Source: Acidipropionibacterium acidipropionici
GTDB taxonomy: Bacteria > Actinomycetota > Actinomycetes > Propionibacteriales > Propionibacteriaceae
Length of the DNA: 64,000 bases
Direction: 5' to 3'
Assembly: GCF_001441165.1 (NCBI RefSeq)
Contig: NZ_CP013126.1
Location: 186,001 to 250,000 of the forward strand
Every line of letters begins with the position of its first letter. Within the stretch, counting starts at the first letter, position 1. The position numbers were made by a program, and so were the translations under genes. The notes under the pieces were generated by a model, which was not told where the DNA came from, ran no database searches, and saw only the letters and a program-made list of their open reading frames with translations. Positions 1-9,718 of the stretch are shown here, piece after piece.

Positions 1-76
1 TAGATCCTCTCGTGACCCGGCCGAGTCACGAGAACAATCCTCGCGCGCGGGCCCGATCCCCGGCAACATCGGGCGT

Positions 77-117
77 CCTGCACCGTCGGACCCTGCACCG
101 TCGGCCCCTGCACCGTC
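77..117. repeat. Short tandem repeat, 15-bp period
   Basis: The unit CCTGCACCGTCGG occurs at 77-89 and 92-104, with a third shortened copy at 107-117. No function is apparent. It lies in non-coding DNA left of the first gene. Confidence 0.6.
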
Positions 118-154
118 ATCCCACCGAACCTGTGCATTGCCTGAGGAGATTCTC

Positions 155-208
155 CTCCCAACACGCCGTCCCCCGGCTCTGGCGGGCTCCGGGACGGCGT
201 GTTGGGAG
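155..208. terminator. Perfect 18-bp hairpin, copy A1 of a repeated terminator-like element
   Basis: The left arm CTCCCAACACGCCGTCCC (155-172) pairs perfectly with 191-208 around an 18-nt loop. The same 18-nt arm recurs at 9830 in another hairpin. No T-tract follows on either strand. It probably ends whatever transcription unit lies left of the window, but that gene is not visible. Confidence 0.6.
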
Positions 209-509
209 CAGATTCCCCAGGACGAGGACGTCTCACAATCCCGAACTGTGACATATCTCACCGAATTCTGGACACAGATGAGACGCCGTCAAAGTCCCCC
301 ACACAGATCCCAACGAGCCTCTTCGACAATCCTCATCTCGCCCCGCCATGATGGGCTCAGACGCAGATCACGGCCACCCCCTCACCGACCCGTATTCCGG
401 CCACGGATCGCCCGGAACTGCTTGTCCGAAAGGCCATCGTGCCTTGACATTCGCCTCTCGGCCGCCTTGACTCGAAAACACGTCACGCGCCGTGTGGAGG
501 AGATTTCCT
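209..509 (+). other. Non-coding leader upstream of the choline operon
   Basis: No convincing gene is seen in these 300 bases. A TTGACA hexamer at 444-449 is a possible -35 box for the choline operon, but no good -10 sits at the expected distance, so the promoter is not assigned. No BetI-like regulator gene is adjacent. Confidence 0.35.
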
Positions 510-2033
510 GTGCCAGAATTGTTCATCGGTGGAAGCTGGCGAGAGGCCTCTGACAGTGCCGTCCGGGAGATTCACTGCCCCGCCGACCAGAATCTCGTGG
601 CCACCGTTTCGGAGGCCACCGCCCAGGACGCCGCCGACGCGATTCTCGCCGCCAGGCGGGCCTTCGAGGAGGGCACCTGGCGGGCCACCCCGGCCGCCGA
701 GAGGGGCCGCCTCCTGGCACGGCTCGCCGACCGCCTGGAGGCCGAGATCGACGACGTCGCCCGGCTCGAGGCCCTGGACACCGGCAAGCGCCTGGTGGAG
801 GCCCGCGCCGACATGGCCGACATCATCTCCGTCTTCCGGTTCTTCGCCACCCGGGCCGATTCAGACGCCGGCCGCGTCATCGACACCGGCCGGCCCGACG
901 TCGTCTCCAAGGTGGTCCACGAGCCGGTCGGCGTGTGCAGCCTCATCACCCCGTGGAACTACCCCCTGCTGCAGACCTCGTGGAAGGTGGCCCCGGCTCT
1001 GGCGGCCGGCAACTCCTTCGTCCTCAAGCCCAGCGAGCTCACCCCGTCGACGTCGATCTGGCTGCTGCGCACCCTCACCGATCTCGGCCTGCCCGCCGGC
1101 GTGGGCAATCTCATCCTGGGCGACGGCGGCACAGTCGGACCGGTGCTCACCAGCCATCCCGAGGTGGATCTGGTCTCCTTCACCGGCGGCCTGGTCACCG
1201 GGCGCGCCATCTCCGCCTCCGCCGCCCCCACCGTCAAGAAGGTCGCCCTGGAGCTGGGCGGCAAGAACCCCAACGTCGTCTTCGCCGACGCCGACCTGGA
1301 CGCCGCCGTCGACATGGCCGCCACCGCCGTCTTCCTCGACTCCGGGCAGGTCTGCTCGGCTGGCGCCCGGCTCATCGTCGAGGAATCGATCCACGACCGC
1401 TTCGTCGCCGAACTGGTGCGCCGGGCAGAGCTCATCCGGCTCGGCGGCCCCTTCGACCCCGACGCCGAGACCGGCCCGCTGATCAGCGCGGAGCACCGCC
1501 AGAAGGTCGAGAGCTACGTCCGCGACGCCGTGGCCGAGGGCGCCACGCTGCTGGTCGGCGGGCGGCGCCCGACCGATGACCGGCTCGCCGACGGGTTCTA
1601 CTACCTCCCCACCATCCTGGACGGCTGCACCGCCGACATGGGCTGCGTCCAGAACGAGTCCTTCGGCCCGGTGCTCACAGTCGAGACCTTCTCCGGAGCC
1701 ACCCGCGACCAGGCCGAGGACCAAGCGGTGAAGCTGGCCAACCACACCATCTACGGGCTGGCCGGGGCGGTGTGGACGCGTGACGGTGGACGGGCCGAGA
1801 GGGTCGCCGCACGGCTGCGCCACGGCACCATCTGGATCAACGACTACCACCCCTATGTGGCCCAGGCCGAGTGGGGCGGATACAAGCAGAGCGGTATCGG
1901 ACGAGAGCTCGGCCAGGCCGGCCTGGACGAGTACCGCGAGACCAAGCACATCTGGCAGAACACCCGGCCCGCACCGGGCCACTGGTTCGGTTCCGCCGAC
2001 GAGAAGCAGAACTCGATCAAGGAGGATGATTGA
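510..2033 (+). CDS. betB: Betaine aldehyde dehydrogenase (NAD(P)-dependent aldehyde dehydrogenase)
   Basis: This 507-residue cytosolic enzyme of the ALDH superfamily probably oxidises betaine aldehyde to glycine betaine. The catalytic Cys282 lies in GQVCSAGAR and the general-base Glu248 in LELGGKNPN; the cofactor-binding strand reads SFTGGLVTG where most relatives have FTGS. The GTG at 510 is preferred over the in-frame GTG at 492 because GGAGGAGA (496-503) sits six bases before it. The stop overlaps the start of the choline dehydrogenase gene by one base. The substrate is inferred mainly from the neighbours (choline dehydrogenase and an OpuC-type importer); the family alone covers many aldehydes. 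Confidence 0.88.
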   Translation: MPELFIGGSWREASDSAVREIHCPADQNLVATVSEATAQDAADAILAARRAFEEGTWRATPAAERGRLLARLADRLEAEIDDVARLEALDTGKRLVEARADMADIISVFRFFATRADSDAGRVIDTGRPDVVSKVVHEPVGVCSLITPWNYPLLQTSWKVAPALAAGNSFVLKPSELTPSTSIWLLRTLTDLGLPAGVGNLILGDGGTVGPVLTSHPEVDLVSFTGGLVTGRAISASAAPTVKKVALELGGKNPNVVFADADLDAAVDMAATAVFLDSGQVCSAGARLIVEESIHDRFVAELVRRAELIRLGGPFDPDAETGPLISAEHRQKVESYVRDAVAEGATLLVGGRRPTDDRLADGFYYLPTILDGCTADMGCVQNESFGPVLTVETFSGATRDQAEDQAVKLANHTIYGLAGAVWTRDGGRAERVAARLRHGTIWINDYHPYVAQAEWGGYKQSGIGRELGQAGLDEYRETKHIWQNTRPAPGHWFGSADEKQNSIKEDD

Positions 2034-3760
2034 TGGGAAAGCACTACGACTACGTGATCGTGGGCGGCGGATCAGCGGGCTCGGTACTGGCCAACAGACT
2101 CAGCGCCGACCCGGGCACATCGGTCCTCGTCCTTGAGGCCGGTCGCAGCGACTTCCGGATCGACCCCTTCGTCCACATGCCGGCCGCGCTGTCCTTCCCG
2201 ATCGGCAGCCGGTTCTACGACTGGCGGTACGAGACCGAGCCCGAGCCCTATATGGGCGGGAGGCGCGTCTACCACGCCCGTGGCAAGGTGCTCGGCGGCT
2301 CGTCGAGCATCAACGGCATGATCTTCCAGCGCGGCAACGCGATGGACTACCAGCGCTGGGCCGCCGATCCCGGGATGGAGCACTGGGACTACGCCCACTG
2401 CCTGCCCTACTTCAAGCGGATGGAGGACTGCACCGCCGGGGCGGACGCCTGGCGGGGCGGCTCCGGACCGCTGCGGCTGGAGCGCGGCCCGGCCGACAAG
2501 CCCATCTTCGGCGCCTTCTTCGAGGCCGCCCAGCAAGCCGGCTATCCGCTGACCGATGACATCAACGGCTACCGTCAGGAGGGCTTCGCCCCCTTCGACA
2601 AGAACGTCGTCAACGGCCGGCGCCTCAGCGCCGCCAGAGCCTATCTGCATCCGGTGATGAACCGTCACAACCTCACCGTGCACACCCTGTCGACGGTCAC
2701 CCGGCTGCGCACCCGCACTTCGGGCGGGCGCACCAGCCGCGTCACCGGCGTCGACTACCTGCACGGGCGACGGAAGGCCTCGGCCGACGCCGGCGAGGTG
2801 ATTCTGTGCGGCGGGGCCTTCAACACCCCTCAGCTGCTCCAGCTCACCGGCATCGGCAACCCCGACGACCTGCGGGCCGTCGGCGTCTCCCCCATCGCCG
2901 AGGTGCCCGGCGTCGGCCGCAACATGCAGGACCACCTCGAGGTCTACCTGCAGCACGAGGCCAAGCAGCCGGTCTCCATCGGGCCGTGGATGAAGTACCG
3001 CCACTACCCGCGGATCGGCGCCGAGTGGCTCTTCCTGCGCCGGGGCATGGGTGCCACCAACCACTTCGAGGCCGGCGGCTTCGTGCGGACCAATGACGAG
3101 GTCGACCACCCCAACCTCATGTTCCACTTCCTGCCCATCGCGATCCGCTACGACGGCGGCGCGCCGGTGGTCGAGGAGGGCTATCAGGTGCACATCGGGC
3201 CGATGTACTCCGACGCCCGCGGGACGCTGAGGATCAAGTCCCAGGACCCCCTGCAGCACCCGGCCATCCGGTTCAACTACCTGTCCACCGAGCAGGACCG
3301 CCGCGAATGGGTCGAGGTGGTCAACACGGCGCGCACCATCCTCGCCCAGCCCGCCTTCTCGGCCATCGACGCCGGCGAGATCTCGCCGGGGCCCGCCGTC
3401 TCCTCGGATTCCGAGATCCTCGACTGGGTGGCCCGCGACGCCGAGACCGCCCTGCACCCCTCCTGCACCGCGCGGATGGGCACCGGCCAGGACGCGGTGG
3501 TGGACCCGGAGACGATGAAGGTGAACGGCGTCGAGGGGCTGCGTGCCGCCGACGCCTCCGTGATGCCCTACGTCACCAACGGGAACATCTACGCGCCGGT
3601 CATGATGATCGCCGAGAAGGCCGCCGACCTCATCGCCGGGAACACCCCGCTCGATCCGCTGACCGACGTCCCCTACTACCGCGCCGGCGAGGGCATGCCG
3701 CTCTTCTGGCCGCCCGCCGACCCGCGCAACAGCGACCAGACCCTGGCCGCCCACAACTGA
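2033..3760 (+). CDS. betA: Choline dehydrogenase (GMC oxidoreductase)
   Basis: This 575-residue flavoprotein of the glucose-methanol-choline family should oxidise choline to betaine aldehyde at the membrane or in the cytosol. The FAD-binding GGGSAG motif is at residues 11-16, the second GMC signature [13 protein letters not shown] follows near residue 85, and the catalytic histidine is His475 in HPSCTARMG. The length is close to E. coli BetA. The ATG at 2033 has AAGGAGGA immediately upstream, inside the end of the aldehyde dehydrogenase gene, and overlaps its TGA by one base, so the two are translationally coupled. Together they form the complete two-step choline to glycine betaine route. Confidence 0.9.
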   Translation: MGKHYDYVIVGGGSAGSVLANRLSADPGTSVLVLEAGRSDFRIDPFVHMPAALSFPIGSRFYDWRYETEPEPYMGGRRVYHARGKVLGGSSSINGMIFQRGNAMDYQRWAADPGMEHWDYAHCLPYFKRMEDCTAGADAWRGGSGPLRLERGPADKPIFGAFFEAAQQAGYPLTDDINGYRQEGFAPFDKNVVNGRRLSAARAYLHPVMNRHNLTVHTLSTVTRLRTRTSGGRTSRVTGVDYLHGRRKASADAGEVILCGGAFNTPQLLQLTGIGNPDDLRAVGVSPIAEVPGVGRNMQDHLEVYLQHEAKQPVSIGPWMKYRHYPRIGAEWLFLRRGMGATNHFEAGGFVRTNDEVDHPNLMFHFLPIAIRYDGGAPVVEEGYQVHIGPMYSDARGTLRIKSQDPLQHPAIRFNYLSTEQDRREWVEVVNTARTILAQPAFSAIDAGEISPGPAVSSDSEILDWVARDAETALHPSCTARMGTGQDAVVDPETMKVNGVEGLRAADASVMPYVTNGNIYAPVMMIAEKAADLIAGNTPLDPLTDVPYYRAGEGMPLFWPPADPRNSDQTLAAHN

Positions 3761-3781
3761 TATATCCGGGAGCACATCACC

Positions 3782-4432
3782 ATGTGGCAGTACGTCATCG
3801 ACCACTGGGGCCAGATCTGGTTCGCAGCCTGGCAGCACCTGTGGCTGGTGACCCAGTGCATCATCCTCGGCACCGTCATCGCGGTGGCCCTGGGAGCGCT
3901 GGTCTACCGCAGCCGGGCGGCGTCCGGCCTGGCCAACGGCGTCAGCGCGGTGGGCCTCACCATCCCCGAGATGGCGCTGGTCGGCGTGCTCATCCTCACC
4001 CCGATGGGCTTCGGGGTGACGCCGTCGGTCACCACGGTGACCTTCTACGCCGTGCTGCCCATCCTGCGCAACGCCATCGTCGGGCTGAGCGGCGTCCCAC
4101 GATCACTGGTCGAATCCGCCCGCGGCGTGGGGATGAGTCGCACGGCCACCTTCCTGCGGGTCGAACTGCCGATGGCCTGGCCGGTGATCCTCACCGGGAT
4201 GCGGGTCTCGGCCCAGATGTGCATGGGCATCGCCGCGATCACCGCCTACGCCCTGGGCCCGGGGCTCGGCGGATTCATCTTCCAGGGCCTGCTGCGGCTG
4301 GGCGGGGCCAACGCCTTGAACTCCGTGGTGGTGGGAACGGTCGGCATCGTGATCGTCGCCTTCATTCTTGATCTCCTTCTCATCGGCCTCGGCCGACTGA
4401 CCACCTCGAGAGGTATCCGTGTCCAGAACTGA
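3782..4432 (+). CDS. Choline/betaine ABC importer permease (OpuCB/ProW type)
   Basis: This 216-residue integral membrane protein is one of two permeases of an osmoprotectant importer. It is hydrophobic throughout, with about five or six membrane segments and an EAA-type coupling loop near residues 111-130 (ESARGVGMSRTATFLRVELP). It begins 21 bp after the choline dehydrogenase gene and its end overlaps the ATPase gene by 14 bp. The arrangement permease-ATPase-permease-binding protein is typical of OpuB/OpuC systems. Given the two upstream enzymes, choline is the most likely cargo. Confidence 0.88.
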   Translation: MWQYVIDHWGQIWFAAWQHLWLVTQCIILGTVIAVALGALVYRSRAASGLANGVSAVGLTIPEMALVGVLILTPMGFGVTPSVTTVTFYAVLPILRNAIVGLSGVPRSLVESARGVGMSRTATFLRVELPMAWPVILTGMRVSAQMCMGIAAITAYALGPGLGGFIFQGLLRLGGANALNSVVVGTVGIVIVAFILDLLLIGLGRLTTSRGIRVQN

Positions 4433-5693
4433 GACCACGACCGACTTCACCGACGCCACCGTCAGCGGCGACATCGCGGGAAGCGAGATCCTCATCGATC
4501 ACGTCACCAAGCGCTACCCCGGCGCAAGGAAGGCCGCCGTCGACCACCTGACGCTGGAGATCCCGGCCGGGGAGATCGTCACCCTAGTCGGGCCGTCGGG
4601 ATGCGGCAAGACGACGACGTTGAAGATGATCAACCGGCTCATCGAGCCCACCCGCGGACGCATCGTCATCGGCGGGGACGACGTCACGAAGATGAACGGC
4701 GACAAGCTGCGGCGCCGGATCGGCTACGTCATCCAGGGCGGCGGGCTGTTCCCGCACATGAGCGTGGCCGCCAATATCGCGGTGGTGCCGAAGATGCTGC
4801 ACTGGTCCCGGCCGAAGATCACCGAGAGGGTGGACGAGCTGCTCGATCTGGTCTCCCTGGATCCCGACACCTACCGGAACCGCTACCCGGGGGAGCTGTC
4901 CGGGGGCCAGCAGCAGCGCGTCGGCGTCGCCCGGGCGCTGGCCGCCGACCCGCCCGTACTGCTGATGGACGAGCCCTTCGGGGCCGTCGACCCTCTCACC
5001 CGGCAGCGACTGCAGGACGAGCTGCTGCGGATCCAGGGCCAGCTCAACAAGACCATCGTCGTCGTCACCCACGACTTCGAGGAGGCCATGAAGCTCGGCG
5101 ACTGGACGGCGGTGTTCTCCGAGGGGGCCAACGTCGTCCAGTACGACTCCCCCGAGCACATCCTCGCCCAGCCGGCCAACGAGTTCGTCGAGGGGTTCAT
5201 CGGCGAGGGGGCCGGGCTGAAACAGCTCAACCTGTCGCGGGTCCGCGAGGTGGAGCTGTGGCCGGCGGTCACCTGCTCTCCCGGCGAGCCCACCGCCGAC
5301 GTGCTGCGGCGCATGGAGGAGGCCGGCCATCACGAGCACGCGGTGGTGCTGGACGCCAAGCGCCGGCCGCTGCGCTGGCCCTCGGCCAAGCAGCTCAGGC
5401 AGATGGAGACGGTGCCTGCGGGATGGCTGGCCGATCTGCCGGTGGTCAGCCAGAAATCGACCCTGACCGACGCCCTCAACACGATGCTGGTCTCCACCAC
5501 CGGCGCCGCCCTGGTCACCGGCGTCGGGGACGCCTTCGCCGGGGTCATCACCGTCGAGATCATCATGGACACCATCACCCGCGCCCAGCGGGAGGCCGAG
5601 GCCGACTACGACACCCCCACCGGTGAGAACGAGGAGGTCGCGGCCCAGGCCGGGGACGAGGAGCCCGATCTGGTGGGTGAGGCCGATGAGTGA
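4419..5693 (+). CDS. Choline/betaine ABC importer ATPase with C-terminal CBS region (OpuCA/ProV type)
   Basis: This is the 424-residue ATP-binding subunit. Walker A is GPSGCGKTT near residue 58, the signature LSGGQQQR lies near 160, and Walker B LLMDEPFGAVD follows. Residues from about 280 to 390 look like a CBS-type regulatory region, which in OpuA/OpuC proteins senses ionic strength or nucleotides. The tail is strongly acidic. The start is the GTG at 4419 behind GAGAGG, inside the previous permease gene; the end overlaps the next permease by 8 bp. Confidence 0.9.
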   Translation: MSRTETTTDFTDATVSGDIAGSEILIDHVTKRYPGARKAAVDHLTLEIPAGEIVTLVGPSGCGKTTTLKMINRLIEPTRGRIVIGGDDVTKMNGDKLRRRIGYVIQGGGLFPHMSVAANIAVVPKMLHWSRPKITERVDELLDLVSLDPDTYRNRYPGELSGGQQQRVGVARALAADPPVLLMDEPFGAVDPLTRQRLQDELLRIQGQLNKTIVVVTHDFEEAMKLGDWTAVFSEGANVVQYDSPEHILAQPANEFVEGFIGEGAGLKQLNLSRVREVELWPAVTCSPGEPTADVLRRMEEAGHHEHAVVLDAKRRPLRWPSAKQLRQMETVPAGWLADLPVVSQKSTLTDALNTMLVSTTGAALVTGVGDAFAGVITVEIIMDTITRAQREAEADYDTPTGENEEVAAQAGDEEPDLVGEADE

Positions 5694-6462
5694 CGCCGCC
5701 ATCTCCGGCTCCCGGGCTCCCCGCAAGGCCCGTCACAGCTTCTACATCCCGCGGTCCCTGCTGATACAGCCGATCGTCGTGCTGGTGGTTCTGGCCGCCT
5801 ACATCGTCTGGCTCGCCAACGCCGATCTGGCTGTCTCCGAGGAGTCCCTGCTCAATGCGAGCTCCCTGCTCACCAGCACCGGCCAGCACCTGCGCCTGAC
5901 CCTCATCTCCGCGCTCATCGTGCTGGTGATCGGGATCCCGCTGGGGGTGCTGCTCACCCGCGGGCCGTTCCGCCGGGCCTCGGGGGTGATTCTGGCGATC
6001 GCCAACGTCGGCCAGGCGGCCCCGGCCGTCGGCGTCGTCGTGCTGCTGGCGGCCTGGCTGGGATTCAACGCGAGGGCGGCGATCGTCGCCCTGGTGCTGT
6101 ACACGATCCTTCCGGTGCTGCGGAACACCATGATCGGCCTGGACCGGGTGGACCGCAGGATGATCGAGGCCTCACGCGGGATGGGCATGAGCGCCACCGC
6201 GACACTGCTGCGGGTGGAGCTGCCGCTGGCCTCCCCGGTGATCCTGGCCGGGGTGCGCACCGCCCTGGTGCTGCTGGTCGGGGCGGCCACCCTGGCCACC
6301 TTCATCGGCGCCGGCGGGCTCGGCGTCTTCATCATCACCGGCATCACCCTCTTCCTGCCCAGGGTGATCCTGTCAGGGGCGCTGCTGAGCGCCCTGCTGG
6401 CACTGCTCATCGACTGGCTGGGCGCAGTCATCGCCTACATCGCCCGGCCGAAGGGAATCTGA
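5686..6462 (+). CDS. Choline/betaine ABC importer permease (OpuCD/ProW type)
   Basis: This is the second permease of the importer, 258 residues. It has an N-terminal membrane segment, a periplasm-facing loop and five further hydrophobic segments; the EAA loop IEASRGMGMSATATLLRVEL is at about residues 160-179 and closely resembles the loop in the first permease. The ATG at 5686 is chosen over the upstream in-frame ATG at 5623 because the latter would overlap the ATPase gene by about 70 bp. Its stop shares one base with the start of the binding-protein gene. Confidence 0.88.
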   Translation: MSDAAISGSRAPRKARHSFYIPRSLLIQPIVVLVVLAAYIVWLANADLAVSEESLLNASSLLTSTGQHLRLTLISALIVLVIGIPLGVLLTRGPFRRASGVILAIANVGQAAPAVGVVVLLAAWLGFNARAAIVALVLYTILPVLRNTMIGLDRVDRRMIEASRGMGMSATATLLRVELPLASPVILAGVRTALVLLVGAATLATFIGAGGLGVFIITGITLFLPRVILSGALLSALLALLIDWLGAVIAYIARPKGI

Positions 6463-7496
6463 TGGCAAGCCTGTTCTCCCGGTCCGCATCCTCGAAGCGC
6501 CGACCGCGTCGCCGACTGCGCGCCGCCGCGGCCCTGGCCACGGCGTCGATCATGGCGACGATGACCGGCTGCGGGCTGCAGACGGCGTCCTCCTATGTGC
6601 CCGACGCCGAACCCGGATCCATCAAGCCGATCAAGAACCTGCCCGACGACGCCACGCTGACCGTCACCTCGCAGAACTTCACCGAGCAGCTCATCCTGGG
6701 CAAGATCGGCGTGCTGGCCGCCAAGGCCGCCGGGTTCCATGTGAAGGACCAGACCAACGTCCCCGGTTCGGTGGCCACCCGCCGGCTCATGACCAGCCAC
6801 AAGGGCGACGTCACCTACGAGTACACCGGGGTGGCGTGGCTGACCTTCATGGGTCATGAGAAGAAGATCGACGGCGAGCAGCAGCAGTGGAAGGCCATCC
6901 ACGACGAGGATCTGGGCAACGGGCTCACCTGGCTCAAGCCGTCGAAGGCCAACAACACCTATGCGCTGACCATGGGCCCCGGCGTCGCCAAGAAGCACAA
7001 GAACGTCAAGAAGCTCTCCGACATCGCGAAGCTGCCGGTCTCCGAGCGCACATTCTGCGTCGAGTCGGAGTTCAACTCGCGGGCCGACGGGTTCAAGCCC
7101 ATGCTGGCGAAGTACGGCATGAAGCTCGGGGACGCCAACGGGGTGCCGGAGAAGAACGTCACCATCCTGGACACCGGGGCCGTCTACAACGCCACCGCCG
7201 AGGGCAAGTGCAATTTCGGCGAGGTGTTCACCACCGACGGACGCATCGAGAGTCTGGATCTGACTCTGCTGGCCGATGACAAGAAGTTCTTCCCGGAGTA
7301 CAACATCACCCCGTACGTGAACTCCGCCAAGCTGAAGCAGTACCCGCAGATGGCGTCGGTGTACAACCAGGTCTCGGCGAAGATGACCAACGCCGAGATG
7401 ATGCGCCTCAACCGGCAGGTCGACGTCGAGGGCCGGGAGCCCGCCGACGTCGCCTACGACTGGATGGTCCAGAAGGGATTCATCACGAAGGGCTGA
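6462..7496 (+). CDS. Choline/betaine-binding lipoprotein (OpuCC/OsmF type)
   Basis: This 344-residue extracellular solute-binding lipoprotein has an arginine-rich N-terminus, a hydrophobic stretch and a lipobox MTGC with acylated Cys37. The mature part begins with a stretch typical of the OpuAC/OpuCC fold (TVTSQNFTEQLILGKIGV). It captures a quaternary ammonium compound, probably choline, and hands it to the two permeases. It is the last gene of the operon and is followed at once by a long hairpin. Choline versus betaine or carnitine cannot be settled from sequence alone. Confidence 0.87.
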   Translation: MASLFSRSASSKRRPRRRLRAAAALATASIMATMTGCGLQTASSYVPDAEPGSIKPIKNLPDDATLTVTSQNFTEQLILGKIGVLAAKAAGFHVKDQTNVPGSVATRRLMTSHKGDVTYEYTGVAWLTFMGHEKKIDGEQQQWKAIHDEDLGNGLTWLKPSKANNTYALTMGPGVAKKHKNVKKLSDIAKLPVSERTFCVESEFNSRADGFKPMLAKYGMKLGDANGVPEKNVTILDTGAVYNATAEGKCNFGEVFTTDGRIESLDLTLLADDKKFFPEYNITPYVNSAKLKQYPQMASVYNQVSAKMTNAEMMRLNRQVDVEGREPADVAYDWMVQKGFITKG

Positions 7497-7499
7497 CGG

Positions 7500-7578
7500 C
7501 TCCGACGATTACTCTCCCGAGGCCCCCCTGTCGCGATTTCCTGCGCTGAGAGGGGCCTCGGGAGAGTGATCGTCGGAG
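7500..7578. terminator. Bidirectional terminator-like hairpin, 27-bp stem
   Basis: Arms 7500-7526 and 7552-7578 pair over 27 bp with a single mismatch (T against A-C position, a wobble in one RNA) around a 25-nt loop. It lies between two convergent operons ending at 7496 (plus) and 7598 (minus), so it can serve both. No T-tract is visible. Confidence 0.7.
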
Positions 7579-7597
7579 GTCGTGTCGGGCTTGCCCG

Positions 7598-8326
7598 TCA
7601 GGCAGGGGTCCTGCGCAGGATGAGGGACGTGGCGGCGGCCGCGATGATCTCGAGGGGGATCGCCCACAGCGCCACGCCGAAGGGCCCGACCCGCCCGACC
7701 CAGTTACCCACCTGGGGCCAGGCGTCCAGGTATCCGATGACTGCGGCGGCCGCGGCGATGACGACCACGACTCCCAGAATGGCCACCCAGATGGCGATCG
7801 ATCCGAAGCGCTGCCGCAGCGTCGCGGCGAACAGGCCGGCGATGTAGGCGCCCAGCAGGGTGATCAGCCAGGTCGCCAGGGCCGCGGCGAGGCCGCGATC
7901 GAAGACGGCCGGGGAGTACGACAGGTGAACGCCCAGGCCGAAGCCCTCGGTGACGTGCTCGGCGGCACCCAGGACGGTCAGTGCGATCGAGAGGATGACG
8001 GCCCCGATGAGGCCCACGGCGCCCGCCCCTGCCAGGTACTCCCGCCGGGTGAGGCCCAGAGCCTGGGAGAGGCTGAACACCGAGGAGACGGATTGGTAGG
8101 CCTGCATCATGAAGAACACGGCCATGATGGGGCCCAGGGACGTGCCTCCGCCGGGCCCGGCGATCGCCGCGATGGCGACGAAGACGGCCAGCAGTCCGAA
8201 GAACGCGATGAGAGGCGCCCAGACGAAGGCCCACGGGTTCGTGAGGTAGTGGAGTCTGGCGGCTCCGGCGACACGGCTGCCGGGGTTGGTTGGAGTGTTC
8301 GTTGGGGTGACGCCGATGGTGCTCAT
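7598..8326 (-). CDS. ABC transporter membrane protein of a YtrA-type operon
   Basis: This 242-residue membrane protein has about six hydrophobic segments and belongs with the ABC-2-like permeases controlled by YtrA-type GntR repressors. It is the third gene of a regulator-ATPase-permease operon; its start overlaps the ATPase stop by four bases (ATGA). The cargo is unknown; relatives take part in cell-envelope stress responses. The identification as the transporter partner rests on membrane topology and operon position more than on a conserved motif. Confidence 0.8.
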   Translation of the reverse strand: MSTIGVTPTNTPTNPGSRVAGAARLHYLTNPWAFVWAPLIAFFGLLAVFVAIAAIAGPGGGTSLGPIMAVFFMMQAYQSVSSVFSLSQALGLTRREYLAGAGAVGLIGAVILSIALTVLGAAEHVTEGFGLGVHLSYSPAVFDRGLAAALATWLITLLGAYIAGLFAATLRQRFGSIAIWVAILGVVVVIAAAAAVIGYLDAWPQVGNWVGRVGPFGVALWAIPLEIIAAAATSLILRRTPA

Positions 8327-9234
8327 GACAGTGCTCCTTGCTGATCGACGGTGCGGCCGGCGTCGGAGGGCGATGTCGTTCTCCCGATCACCAGCTCCTG
8401 CAGCGAGACCGGGACCAGATCCAGCCCGTCGCGGGCCGCCTGGTCTTCTTCGTCGTCAGTGAGACGGCCGAGGAAGCTGACCCGGGCCGAACGGCCCAGC
8501 ACCTCTCGCCTGAGGATCGGGCGGTCTTCGAGAATCCGTGTGATGGCTGCGGCATCGCCGACCAGCGTGCCGGCCTCGGCCAGGGCGTCCTCGGTGGGTT
8601 CGTCCATGAGGATCCGACCCTTGTCGATCACCAGGACGTGCTCCAGGAGGTGGGCCACCTCGTCGATCAGATGGCTGGACAGCACGATGGTGCGGGGGTG
8701 TTCGCCGTAATCTGCCAGCAGCCGGTCGTAGAAGAGCTGCCGGGCCACGGCGTCCAGCCCGGCGTAGGGCTCGTCGAAGAAGGTGATCTCCGCCCTGGAT
8801 GCCAGCCCGAGAACCGCTCCTAGGGCCGACCTCTGGCCGGTGGACATCTTGCGCACCTTCGTGCGCCGGGGAAGTTCGAAGTCGCTTGCCAGCGAGTCGG
8901 CGAATGCGGCGTCCCACCGGGGGTGGAACATTCCGGCCGCCTTGAGGACGCGGTCGACGGTGGCCTCTTCGGGATAGGTCTGGTGCTCGTGGACGAAGCA
9001 CATCCTCGAGACCACGGCGGCGTTCTCGTAGGGGTCGGCGCCGAAGACCCGCACAGTGCCCGATGAGGGCGCCCTACGCGCGGTGAGCAGGTCCATCAGG
9101 GTGGTCTTGCCGGCCCCGTTGCGCCCCAGGAGACCGGTGATCACGTCGGGCTGGATCTTGACGTCGACGCCGTCGAGAGCGGTCGTGTCCTTGTACCGCC
9201 TGGTGAGGTCATGGGTCGTGATGACCGGTGTCAT
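8323..9234 (-). CDS. ABC transporter ATP-binding protein of a YtrA-type operon
   Basis: This 303-residue ATPase has Walker A GRNGAGKTT near residue 35, a shortened signature MSTGQRSALG, Walker B FFDEPYAGLD and the H-loop SSHLIDE. The domain is followed by about 90 residues of C-terminal extension, common in export-type ATPases. It overlaps both neighbours by four bases, which implies translational coupling. With the permease it forms an exporter of unknown substrate under GntR control. Confidence 0.88.
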   Translation of the reverse strand: MTPVITTHDLTRRYKDTTALDGVDVKIQPDVITGLLGRNGAGKTTLMDLLTARRAPSSGTVRVFGADPYENAAVVSRMCFVHEHQTYPEEATVDRVLKAAGMFHPRWDAAFADSLASDFELPRRTKVRKMSTGQRSALGAVLGLASRAEITFFDEPYAGLDAVARQLFYDRLLADYGEHPRTIVLSSHLIDEVAHLLEHVLVIDKGRILMDEPTEDALAEAGTLVGDAAAITRILEDRPILRREVLGRSARVSFLGRLTDDEEDQAARDGLDLVPVSLQELVIGRTTSPSDAGRTVDQQGALS

Positions 9235-9632
9235 GACTCCTCCTTCACGAGTTCGGGGGTGGACAGTTCGGGGTGCTCCGCGGCGACGTCGTCGATCATC
9301 GAGCGGACCTGCCCCGGGGTGAGGCCGAGCTTGACGGCTTCGGTCATGAGCGGTTGGACGTAGTGCGCGGCGAATGACTGGCGGCGTTCGTCGAGCAGCT
9401 GTTGCCGGGCGCCGGGGGTGACGAACATGCCGAGCCCGCGGCGTTTGGCCAGCACTCCCTTGTCGACGAGCATGTTCACTCCATTCGCGGCAGTGGCCGG
9501 GTTGATGTGGTGGAAAGCGGCCAGCTCGTTCTTCGACGGGGCCCGGTCGCCCTCGGCGAGGGTGCCGTCGATGATCGAGTCCTCGACCTGCTCCGCGATC
9601 TGGCGGAACAGCGGCTGTCTGTCATCGGCCAT
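9231..9632 (-). CDS. GntR-family transcriptional regulator, YtrA subfamily
   Basis: This 133-residue regulator has an N-terminal winged helix (residues about 10-75) and a short C-terminal helical region, the short architecture typical of the YtrA subfamily. The ATG at 9632 has AGGAGG five bases upstream; the adjacent GTG at 9635 is too close to that site. It heads the operon and very probably represses it through the repeated TGGTT/AACCA half-sites just upstream. Confidence 0.87.
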   Translation of the reverse strand: MADDRQPLFRQIAEQVEDSIIDGTLAEGDRAPSKNELAAFHHINPATAANGVNMLVDKGVLAKRRGLGMFVTPGARQQLLDERRQSFAAHYVQPLMTEAVKLGLTPGQVRSMIDDVAAEHPELSTPELVKEES

Positions 9633-9646
9633 CACATCCTCCTGCC

Positions 9647-9673
9647 TGGTTGGTTACTCAACCATACAACCAT
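9647..9673. promoter_or_regulatory. Candidate operator of the YtrA-type regulator
   Basis: TGGTT half-sites at 9647 and 9651 oppose AACCA at 9660-9664, with a further AACCAT at 9668-9673. The block sits 15-40 bp upstream of the regulator start, where an autoregulatory GntR operator is expected. The motif assignment is by eye. Confidence 0.5.
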
Positions 9674-9718
9674 CCAGGGTCGCCGGCGTCAACCTTGACG
9701 TCGACCCGGACAGAACAC

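Noticed and set aside
77-117. CRISPR-like array
   Set aside because: The units are 13 bp with 2-bp gaps, only three copies, and there are no spacers or cas genes.
12-251. Two overlapping small ORFs (12-251 and 137-553) at the left end
   Set aside because: They run through the tandem repeat and hairpin A1, and have no ribosome site or recognisable content.
444-472. Promoter with TTGACA at 444
   Set aside because: Neither this hexamer nor the following TTGACT at 467 has an acceptable -10 at 16-18 bp; kept only as a remark.
861-1982. Long antisense ORF opposite the aldehyde dehydrogenase gene, and similar long ORFs opposite most genes
   Set aside because: They are shadows caused by G/C third positions. 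They have low-complexity Arg/Pro/Gly/Val translations and no ribosome sites or family features.
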